In this document: piece by piece, positions 45,730 to 53,100 of the stretch
Numbering within the stretch: the first letter of the stretch is position 1
How the letters are laid out: each line of letters starts with the position of its first letter
Assembly: GCA_963677355.2 (NCBI GenBank)
Contig: CAXXXQ010000001.1
Location: forward strand, 310,001-374,000
DNA: 64,000 bases
Direction of reading: 5' to 3'
DNA from: Thiomicrorhabdus sp963677355
GTDB lineage: Bacteria > Pseudomonadota > Gammaproteobacteria > Thiomicrospirales > Thiomicrospiraceae
The notes under the pieces: generated by a model
The model's database searches: none
What the model saw: only the letters and a program-made list of their open reading frames with translations
What the model was told of the DNA's origin: nothing
Made by a program: the position numbers and the translations under genes

Positions 45730-47022
45730 ATGGCTGTCCTAGAACTCAGAACACATATCCCATTAAGATATTCCCCTCATTCATCTAAAGCAGATGAATA
45801 TGGATTCATCCCAATCAAATCATTAAAACCAATAAAAAAATTTCCTTACATTTATACGTCAAATGGTACTCCTTGGCATGAAGCCAATCGCTATGCGTTA
45901 TCCCTGTTTTATGATGCCCAGAAAGATTACAAAACTGTTCTTTCGTCCATGAAACACCTCACCGCCTATGCCCACTGGTTAGAAGAGAATAAACTGCACT
46001 GGTTACATTTTCCAAAAAGAAAAAGAGACAGATGCCTAGTTAAATTCAGAGGATATTTAATTGACTCTAGAAATGAGGGGATTCTTGCTGCATCTACTAG
46101 CTCTAGTCGAATGAATTCAATTATTCGCTTTTATCGCTGGGCACAAACAGAGGGCTATGTTGATATAAAGCAACTTTGGGAAAATAAAGATAAAACCATT
46201 TACTTTTTTGACCAACTAGGCTTCTCAAGAACTTTTACAGTTAACTCTACCGACCTATCGATCCCAAATAGAAGCCCTACTTCAAAACTGGAAGATGGTC
46301 TTATACCTCTAGCGGAAAATCAGATTAAAAGGCTATTGCAACATTTAAGCCAAAAGAAAAACCCTCAACTATACTTAATACACCTAATCGGTTTTTTTAC
46401 TGGCTGCCGGTTCGAAACGATTACAACCTTGACCATTGAATCATTAGAGAACGCCTATTCAGACCCTCAAAACCCGCACCAATTGATAGTCAATGTCGGT
46501 CCTCCCACTCAGATTCAGACAAAATATGATGTGAGTGGGGTCATTATGTTTCCTGAGTTTCTAATTCAAAAACTAATAAATTATTACCACTCTCCTATTG
46601 GTTTGATTCGTCGCTCTAAAGCCAAACCTGAACATAAAGGCATAGTCCTGTTGACAAAGCATGGCTCTCCCTATGTAACAACTTCATTCTCACAATTAAT
46701 CACAGCACTTAAGAATGAATTGGATGATAAAGGCTATTCTGAGTTTAAACGATACAAGTTTCATCAGACCAGAGCGACCTTTGGAACAATGCTGATGAAA
46801 TCACTTTTAGAAAGAGAAGACATTTCAGTCGCTAATGCAATTGAGTTTGTTAAAGACGCCATGCTTCACAAGCATGAAAGCACAACTTGGAAGTATGTAA
46901 AATTCATTGAAAAAGAGCCCATTAAAGAAGCTTTCCAGCTACTCATGTGGAATATGTTTACGGGTAATTTAGAAAACCCTGAACAAAAAATAAATGAACT
47001 AGCAGGCTTCACTAATGCCTAA
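45730..47022 (+). CDS. Tyrosine recombinase, first of three
   Basis: This 430-residue integrase shows the full catalytic set in its C-terminal half: the first arginine in FTGCRFETITTLTIES, HQTR in KFHQTRATFGTML, and a histidine plus the tyrosine nucleophile in HKHESTTWKYV. The N-terminal half is a core-binding (SAM-like) domain. It should cut and rejoin at the element ends. It is the first gene of the recombination operon, about 90 nt from the left end, and overlaps the next gene by 8 nt. Confidence 0.9.
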   Translation: MAVLELRTHIPLRYSPHSSKADEYGFIPIKSLKPIKKFPYIYTSNGTPWHEANRYALSLFYDAQKDYKTVLSSMKHLTAYAHWLEENKLHWLHFPKRKRDRCLVKFRGYLIDSRNEGILAASTSSSRMNSIIRFYRWAQTEGYVDIKQLWENKDKTIYFFDQLGFSRTFTVNSTDLSIPNRSPTSKLEDGLIPLAENQIKRLLQHLSQKKNPQLYLIHLIGFFTGCRFETITTLTIESLENAYSDPQNPHQLIVNVGPPTQIQTKYDVSGVIMFPEFLIQKLINYYHSPIGLIRRSKAKPEHKGIVLLTKHGSPYVTTSFSQLITALKNELDDKGYSEFKRYKFHQTRATFGTMLMKSLLEREDISVANAIEFVKDAMLHKHESTTWKYVKFIEKEPIKEAFQLLMWNMFTGNLENPEQKINELAGFTNA

Positions 47023-48796
47023 TTTGCAAATTAACCATAAAAAAATCGATACATCATCAAATCGATATGACTTGAGTCGATTTGCCCATTATGGAGGAGC
47101 TAGAGTTGAAGCTAGAGCTTTTAAAAATCAGTTTAATCAAGGAAAAGTTGGTGAATTAATTGAACACCGAATTCCATGGTTAGTAGAAATAAAGCATTAT
47201 TTTGAAGATTATCTTGAGTCTGGTAAATCCTTAAAAACATGTCAAAGCGGTATAAATGTTCTAATTCATTTTTTTAGGTTATGTGATGAAAAAGAGCTTC
47301 AACTTAAATCATCCGATGACATAAAGAATGCTTTTTTTGTATATGCCGAATCACAACTTCAAAGAGCACAATTAAAAATAATTAAAAAAGAATCTGCTTA
47401 TGACCTGACTCTTTCACTAGCTAGAATTCTCACTTCTATTACACAAGATGCTGAAATCACAATAGAAAATACTCGACTACAACGCCCCTCAAAAAGAAAA
47501 AAGGCTTTAAGCCATGAAGATGATAAACAAAACCTCAATGAGACCTTTAAGTTTGGAAATATATTATTTGACCTCTGTAAAGGTATCACATCTGAGAAAA
47601 TCGTTGGCAGGCTACCACTTAGAATCAAAATAAGAAATGAGCATATTGAGGAAGGTGAAATTGAATTGTGGGGATGCTTACATTCGAACTCAAAATACAA
47701 TCAATTATTCAAGGATGACTTTGACAAAAAATTACCTCGAAAAGACTTTTATCAAAAATACTCATTTTTAGGCAATGGTAATAATTTCTCTTTGGGCCAT
47801 TACTACAAGCTCTATCTGTCCCTGTATAAATGTCGGGAACCTAATACTGATCTAACCAGAGCAAAAAGAACCAGTATATTTAATTACAGAGTACTTGCCG
47901 AATATCATCTTTTTGTCGCTATGACAAAAGTTAACCCTAGCGTCGCGGCTCAACTTAAACGTGAAAAGTTCGATTACAAGCCTTTAGGTGAAAAATATCA
48001 AATTCGCCAATGGAAGAATCGTAAAGGAGGTCAAATTGAATTTGAAATTCCCAAGCCATACAGAAAAATGTTTGAAGATTATCTAGAATTTAGAGATAAG
48101 TTTGTAGGAAAACACGGATGGCTGTTTCCAACTTACCAATCTTCTGGAACATCCTTTTCAAACAAGCTGTCAAACATTAACTTTAAAAAAATCTTTACAG
48201 AATATGGCTTGCCTTGGATTCCAGCTAAAAACTTAAGGAAAACGGGACTAAATCTACTATTACGGTTAACTGAGGACGAATCCTTAGCCGCAGAAGTAGG
48301 TTCACATTCCAGAAAAACCTTTAAAGAACATTATGAGCATCCCTCTCAACAAAGAGCAAATATTGAAATTGTCAGGTTCTGGAGCATTAATGATCCATTA
48401 ATCAATGGAGAGCCTCAAATATCTGTGTTCAATACCCCTTGTAGTGGCCAACCTGACACAATTGAAAACAAACCAAAAGAGGTTATTGATTCCAATTGCA
48501 TAAATCCATCCGGCTGCTTGTTTTGCAAACATTTTAGAGACATTGAATCTTTTGATTATCTCTGGAGCTTGCTAAGCTTCAAATATTTAAAAATTATTGA
48601 ATCAAGCACTCTTCGCAGCCAACAAAATAAAGCCGCAAATCTAATCATCGAAAATATTAACAAGCGAATTGACTGGTTTAAAAAGGCAGAAATAAATAAA
48701 TACACAAACTGGATTAATGAAGCTGAAACTAGAATTGACGAAAGTGAGTTTCATCCAAACTGGAAGTTCTTAATAGACATGGCTGAGAATTACTAA
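47015..48796 (+). CDS. Tyrosine recombinase-like protein, second of three, probably degenerate
   Basis: The 593-residue protein aligns by eye with tyrosine recombinases in its middle part (NLRKTGLNLLLRL, then GSHSRKTFKEHYEHP with the tyrosine), but the first-arginine box reads TKVNPSVAAQL with Asn for Arg, and Lys-Asn stands where His is expected in HxxR. A C-terminal extension has a Cys cluster (CINPSGCLFCKH) that may bind zinc. It may act as a structural partner to the other two recombinases. It overlaps the first gene and is 2 nt before the third. Confidence 0.75.
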   Translation: MPNLQINHKKIDTSSNRYDLSRFAHYGGARVEARAFKNQFNQGKVGELIEHRIPWLVEIKHYFEDYLESGKSLKTCQSGINVLIHFFRLCDEKELQLKSSDDIKNAFFVYAESQLQRAQLKIIKKESAYDLTLSLARILTSITQDAEITIENTRLQRPSKRKKALSHEDDKQNLNETFKFGNILFDLCKGITSEKIVGRLPLRIKIRNEHIEEGEIELWGCLHSNSKYNQLFKDDFDKKLPRKDFYQKYSFLGNGNNFSLGHYYKLYLSLYKCREPNTDLTRAKRTSIFNYRVLAEYHLFVAMTKVNPSVAAQLKREKFDYKPLGEKYQIRQWKNRKGGQIEFEIPKPYRKMFEDYLEFRDKFVGKHGWLFPTYQSSGTSFSNKLSNINFKKIFTEYGLPWIPAKNLRKTGLNLLLRLTEDESLAAEVGSHSRKTFKEHYEHPSQQRANIEIVRFWSINDPLINGEPQISVFNTPCSGQPDTIENKPKEVIDSNCINPSGCLFCKHFRDIESFDYLWSLLSFKYLKIIESSTLRSQQNKAANLIIENINKRIDWFKKAEINKYTNWINEAETRIDESEFHPNWKFLIDMAENY

Positions 48797-48798
48797 AA

Positions 48799-50817
48799 TT
48801 GAACACGAATCAAACTCAACATTTACAATTTCAATTTGACACCCCTCTTGTCACCGAAGCTTCTTGCTGTTTCAGACCACCTAGCTTCCCACCACCCGAA
48901 GACTTTGTTCTTTCGGTTGATAAGGATAAAAACCCGCTTTCAATCTACTCTCATGACACGTGGGATTTTCGTGCCTTTAATGGGAGCCTTATGTACTTTG
49001 ATGAGTATGACAAAACAAACAAAGTATTATTTAAACAAGTAATGTTTTATTTCATTTACAGCAATCTTTTTCCAGGGACATATAAATCATTAAAAAACAT
49101 ATACAACGTACTTCAAGTTGTTTTCAGGGTTTGTACAAAACACAAGATTAATGCAAAAAACTTGTCTCGTTTTCCACTTTTAATCGAAGAGGTTGCCAAA
49201 TCAACACCGCCCTCAAGATTTAACCTCTCGGTAACTTATTTTCATAGCCTAATTATTAAAAAGAACAATATTGGCTTTGTGATCTTAGATGAGAAGTCTC
49301 TCGCATTTTATTCAAGATATAACCCTGACTATCAAAACGGGCAATTTGCATATATTCCACCAAGAATCTGGTCATATCTAATAGAACGATTAGATAAAAT
49401 ACTTGATGACTTTATCGCTCACCAAGAGCAACTAGAAAAGGCGTTTAATTACATTGCGAATGCCTATCAATACAATGAGCAAGTTTTTACTGACCCGAGG
49501 TTTGAATATATACCACTCTCACCTTTCACCATGAAAAGCTCTTTGGGTGCAGATGTGGAGAAACAATTGATACGCTACAATGCCAGTTTTGAGCAGTTTG
49601 CACAAGATTATGGTTTTTATGGATTAGTTGAAAGCTACATAGGTAAAAATAACTCTATAGACATAAGAAATTTTTCATCACTTTTTATAATTGGTTCAAA
49701 CGTTAGCTTTATCTACATTATCTATTACTCAATCATGAGAAAAAGCGAGGCTGCCACCCTAAGGTTAGACTGTTTGCAATATGACTATGATAGATTGCTT
49801 GGAAAAATACCTATTTTAGTGGGTGAAACCACTAAAACAGACCCTGATAGCGATGCTAGATGGGTTACAAGCCCAAATATTGAAAAAGCTATCAAAGTTG
49901 CAACATATATCACTAATTTAAGGATGCGATTTTTTCCAAAAAACACGCCAGAAGAACACTTGAAAAATCCTTACCTATTTAGCCGAAGCTACGAGCCTTG
50001 GAATACCCATAAACATATTGAATATTCTCACTTCTCTATCAACGTTGGATTTCATGCATTCCTTAAAAACTTCCCGTTAATTCTAGAAAAAGAAAAAATT
50101 TTAATCTCAAAAGAAGACTACAGAATTGCTAATACAATGACTCCTTCATTAGTTAACAAAGAATGGTTTGAAATTGGAAGTCCTTGGCAATTTGGATACC
50201 ATCAATTGCGGCGAACCCTTGCAATAATGCTCAAACTAAATAAAGTTTCAGACGCAACCATCCAATTAGAAATGAAGCATAGAACCCGACACATGCAATT
50301 TCACTATACAAATAATTATGGCAAGCTAGGTTTTAACAAAGAAGCGGAAAAGGTTGTCACTTCTGAATATTACTTTGCTATGTACCAAAAACTGAAAGGC
50401 ATACTTGATAGCAATTCGAACAATGTAATTTTTCCACATGGAAAAATTATGGTTCCTGTAAAAATCGTTAATTTAATCACCGAAAATGAACAAAAAAAAA
50501 TGGTCGAAATGATTAAAAAAGGTGAAGTAGGGTGCCGTACAACCTTGCTTGGAGGTTGCTTTAAAGCGCAACCATGTGAGTACGGTGGACTTGAATCCAT
50601 TGCACAATGCATAGGATCCAATGGAAATAATCCTTGCCTACAGTTATACATAGACAGCAATAATGAACATGATCTAACAAAGCTCAAAAACTGGCACCAA
50701 AAAAACTTATCTGAAATACCTACTGACAGTCCCAGATACAACGCCATCAAACAAGAAATTAATGGAATTAGAAAAGCATTAACCTTTATAAGTAACCATA
50801 AAAAGCACAAAACTTAA
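48799..50817 (+). CDS. Tyrosine recombinase, third of three
   Basis: The 672-residue protein has the catalytic arginine in SIMRKSEAATLRLDCL, HQLRRT in GYHQLRRTLAIML, and MKHRTRHMQFHYTNNY with histidine and tyrosine. A Cys-containing tail (LGGCFKAQPCEYGG ... CIGSNGNNPC) follows. Translation appears to begin at a TTG 2 nt after the second gene, which suggests coupling. It should act with the first recombinase in integration and excision. Confidence 0.85.
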   Translation: MNTNQTQHLQFQFDTPLVTEASCCFRPPSFPPPEDFVLSVDKDKNPLSIYSHDTWDFRAFNGSLMYFDEYDKTNKVLFKQVMFYFIYSNLFPGTYKSLKNIYNVLQVVFRVCTKHKINAKNLSRFPLLIEEVAKSTPPSRFNLSVTYFHSLIIKKNNIGFVILDEKSLAFYSRYNPDYQNGQFAYIPPRIWSYLIERLDKILDDFIAHQEQLEKAFNYIANAYQYNEQVFTDPRFEYIPLSPFTMKSSLGADVEKQLIRYNASFEQFAQDYGFYGLVESYIGKNNSIDIRNFSSLFIIGSNVSFIYIIYYSIMRKSEAATLRLDCLQYDYDRLLGKIPILVGETTKTDPDSDARWVTSPNIEKAIKVATYITNLRMRFFPKNTPEEHLKNPYLFSRSYEPWNTHKHIEYSHFSINVGFHAFLKNFPLILEKEKILISKEDYRIANTMTPSLVNKEWFEIGSPWQFGYHQLRRTLAIMLKLNKVSDATIQLEMKHRTRHMQFHYTNNYGKLGFNKEAEKVVTSEYYFAMYQKLKGILDSNSNNVIFPHGKIMVPVKIVNLITENEQKKMVEMIKKGEVGCRTTLLGGCFKAQPCEYGGLESIAQCIGSNGNNPCLQLYIDSNNEHDLTKLKNWHQKNLSEIPTDSPRYNAIKQEINGIRKALTFISNHKKHKT

Positions 50818-50825
50818 GGAGCACT

Positions 50826-51212
50826 ATGGACGCTGAAAAAGCACTTAGAGAAGCCTTTGAAAGACTTAAAAGCAATACACCAAAAATCTTGCCCAAAGGA
50901 TCAAAAATCTCAAATACAAATATTGCTAAAGAAGCAGGCATTCAAAGCCGCTCTGCTCTCCGAAAAGATCGATACCCAATCTTGTGCTTAGAAATTGACG
51001 AATACAAGATAAAAGAGAAGCAAGAGAAAGAAGCAAAAAACAACAGCGCAAAAAGAAAAGTAAGAACTCTTAAACAACGTCTAAGAGATGCTGAGCTGCA
51101 AGCTGAAAGACTTCAAAACATTTGTGATGCACAACAAGAACTTATAGAGCACCTGAGAGATGAAATATCAGATTTTCAAAAAAACGTATCTAAACCACCT
51201 CATATTCAATGA
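50826..51212 (+). CDS. Small HTH/coiled-coil protein of the recombination operon (TnpC-like)
   Basis: The 128-residue basic protein has an N-terminal helix-turn-helix-like segment (ISNTNIAKEAGIQSRSALRKDRYP) and a long coiled coil (RTLKQRLRDAELQAERLQNICDAQ and on). Size, position after the recombinases and layout match the small TnpC-type proteins of Tn554-like elements, which influence efficiency and orientation of insertion. An AAGGAG ribosome site precedes the ATG. Assignment is by architecture, not by a recognised sequence signature. Confidence 0.7.
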   Translation: MDAEKALREAFERLKSNTPKILPKGSKISNTNIAKEAGIQSRSALRKDRYPILCLEIDEYKIKEKQEKEAKNNSAKRKVRTLKQRLRDAELQAERLQNICDAQQELIEHLRDEISDFQKNVSKPPHIQ

Positions 51213-51238
51213 TTACAATTGAACTTCTGTACTAAATG

Positions 51239-51760
51239 TTAGCCATTTCTTTGTTTCAGTTCTCTACTGTTATTAATTAAGCTTTTTGACTTACTATTCG
51301 CGATTTCAATATACTGTTGAACACTATTGGCACTAGCAGTAAATTGTTCCCAATTCACCCATACAGCATAACCACTAAGAATATTGTCGTGCAACCGACC
51401 CGGAACCGTATATTTCCCATCTGCTCTTAACGGATTTGATGGCAAATTTACCGCGATTAAGCCATGTTCTTTATCTAAGGTAGCTTTAATTTCCCAATCT
51501 ACAAATTTACGGAATGGTGTTTCTTTACCGCATAAAACAATAGTGCAGGAACTGCCTGTTATAAATTGTTCTCTAATCTTTCTTATAACATAGTCCACAT
51601 TAACACTATCAATTCTACGTTCTACAGAATTATCTTCCAAAACATCGTAGAGATTAGAAAACGCTCGTATAAACGTCTCGTAGTACCATCTATCGCCAGA
51701 ATGGTGGTAACTAACAAAAACCTTCCTCTTAACTGATCTTGATGCTAAACCGTACAACAT
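51239..51760 (-). CDS. TIR-like domain protein (third gene of the TIR-DUF4231-TIR operon)
   Basis: The 173-residue protein begins its domain at KRKVFVSYHHSGDRWYY, with the strand SSCTIVLCGKETPFRKFVDWEI carrying the WEI glutamate that is in the place of the catalytic Glu in ThsB-type TIR-like (DUF1863) proteins. Such proteins sense phage and make nucleotide signals from NAD in Thoeris systems. It is 5 nt downstream of the DUF4231 gene. Whether it keeps NADase activity is not known. Confidence 0.75.
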   Translation of the reverse strand: MLYGLASRSVKRKVFVSYHHSGDRWYYETFIRAFSNLYDVLEDNSVERRIDSVNVDYVIRKIREQFITGSSCTIVLCGKETPFRKFVDWEIKATLDKEHGLIAVNLPSNPLRADGKYTVPGRLHDNILSGYAVWVNWEQFTASANSVQQYIEIANSKSKSLINNSRELKQRNG

Positions 51761-51765
51761 TCATA

Positions 51766-52215
51766 TCAACCTTTATCTGAGTCTAAGCCAACTTTATTAA
51801 GAGTTGTCCTTGTATACTGGGACCATGCACTATTTTCTTTTGAAATTAAGCTTTCTACCCTTTGAACAAAAAGCTTAAATGAATCGTTCTGATGGTATGG
51901 CTCTGCTTTAGTTACATACAAAAACTTTTCATGCTTTAAGGATTCACAGATTGTTCGATATTCAATCCAATTCTCTTGAAATTGATTCAAACTAATTACC
52001 GCTGTTAACACAGCAATAAGAGCACCAAGGAATGCCACTGAAAGAGTCACTAAAAAAGAATCTTGTCCAAAACCAGCAATCAGGGGAATTGCCGCAGCTG
52101 ATAATATCTCAGCTCCCCTTAATCGCTTGAACCACTTTTGAGCATCCTGACTTTTACCGTCATACCAATTAATTTGATCTTCTACTCTCTGTTCTATGTA
52201 TTCTCTTTCATCCAT
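51766..52215 (-). CDS. DUF4231 / SLATT-type two-helix membrane protein
   Basis: The protein of about 149 residues has a charged N-terminal helix (IEQRVEDQINWYDGKSQDAQKWFKRLR), two adjacent membrane segments (AEILSAAAIPLIAGF and FLVTLSVAFLGALIAVLTAVISL), and a cytosolic helical tail (QENWIEYRTICESLKHEKFLY). This is the layout of SLATT-family proteins, predicted pore-forming effectors of nucleotide-signal conflict systems. The ATG at 52215 has an AGGATAGG site. It sits between two TIR-like genes. Confidence 0.75.
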   Translation of the reverse strand: MDEREYIEQRVEDQINWYDGKSQDAQKWFKRLRGAEILSAAAIPLIAGFGQDSFLVTLSVAFLGALIAVLTAVISLNQFQENWIEYRTICESLKHEKFLYVTKAEPYHQNDSFKLFVQRVESLISKENSAWSQYTRTTLNKVGLDSDKG

Positions 52216-52229
52216 AAACACCTATCCTT

Positions 52230-52706
52230 TCACGAAATACAATCGTTAATTGCCGCACTTATTTTTTTCGCCTTAAACCCATATACCCAATAAGCTTTTA
52301 CCCCCTTAAGCTCTCTTGGGGAAACATGCCCCTTACTTTGCTTTACAGCAATTATCGGTTTAGATAAACGAACTGCCTCCTGAATTTCATATTTAACCCA
52401 TTTCCTCAGATGTGTTTCACTCCCAACCAGAACAAGAACAATTTCTGATTTTTTTATTCTCTCCGTCAGCTCCTGCGCAAGTTGTTCATCACTTTCTGTA
52501 TTCAGTGAAATATCTGCTGACATATCTTGAAACCTAATATCAAAGTTCTTGTTTTTATCCCAAGCCTTGAGCAACCGTTTCAAAGAACCCTCTTGATCAT
52601 AATAATAACTGACAAATATTTTCGTAGGAGCCAATATCTTATCAACAACAACAAAGAAACCTAGTGCACTAGCTATCCAAAATAAAGGGGCCATAGAAAG
52701 TTCCAT
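52230..52706 (-). CDS. Membrane-anchored TIR-like protein (first gene of the operon)
   Basis: The 158-residue protein has an N-terminal membrane helix (PLFWIASALGFFVVVDKIL), then a TIR-like domain: TKIFVSYYYDQEGSLKRLL, DIRFQDMSAD, SEIVLVLVGSETHLRKWVKYEIQEAVRLSKPIIAV. The YEI glutamate corresponds to the WEI of its partner. It starts the three-gene operon, 14 nt before the DUF4231 gene. A membrane-bound sensor next to a membrane effector suggests the two work in one complex; this is inference. Confidence 0.75.
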   Translation of the reverse strand: MELSMAPLFWIASALGFFVVVDKILAPTKIFVSYYYDQEGSLKRLLKAWDKNKNFDIRFQDMSADISLNTESDEQLAQELTERIKKSEIVLVLVGSETHLRKWVKYEIQEAVRLSKPIIAVKQSKGHVSPRELKGVKAYWVYGFKAKKISAAINDCIS

Positions 52707-53100
52707 TCATAATAAAGACCATAACTTAATCAAGTCGTTAAATAGGCCAGAGTATAAGATTAAGAAAACATTATTACATTACACCAACCTCTCTATGTTT
52801 TATACAGGTACTGTTTGAATTCAACGCGCACTGCCAACAGCCACCTAAAGCAAAAGGCATTTCCACAAAAACAATGACTCCTTTTCAATCAGGTTTATTG
52901 CAATTAGGCTCTTAAAACCAAGTTCATCAATTATTATCAGCCTTCTTGCAATTTATTACTTATAGACTAGTGTATTATGCTATTTATGGTAAAGAATCTT
53001 TGGTTAAAAACAGCCGATCAAACTCCTCACATATTAGTGAGGCTAGAAGATTTAATAGTAAATTAGATTTTGAGAACTAATATAGTAAGGGTGACAATCA
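52707..53100. other. 394-bp divergent control region in the element cargo
   Basis: This A/T-rich gap separates the minus-strand TIR operon from the plus-strand ATPase gene and should hold both promoters. A hairpin (CCTCACA-TAT-TAGTGAGG, 53023-53040) lies about 60 nt before the ATPase start. TTGCAA followed about 19 nt later by TATTAT near 52948-52980 is a possible promoter. No convincing gene is present. Confidence 0.4.

Noticed and set aside
45730..50817. Element as a recombinase-in-trio (RIT) element
   Set aside because: RIT recombinases are shorter and more equal in size and the elements carry little cargo; the large second and third proteins and the added small coiled-coil protein fit a Tn554-like plan better.
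52977..53066. A 29-codon ORF in the divergent cargo gap
   Set aside because: No ribosome site, overlaps the probable promoter and hairpin, and no recognisable features.
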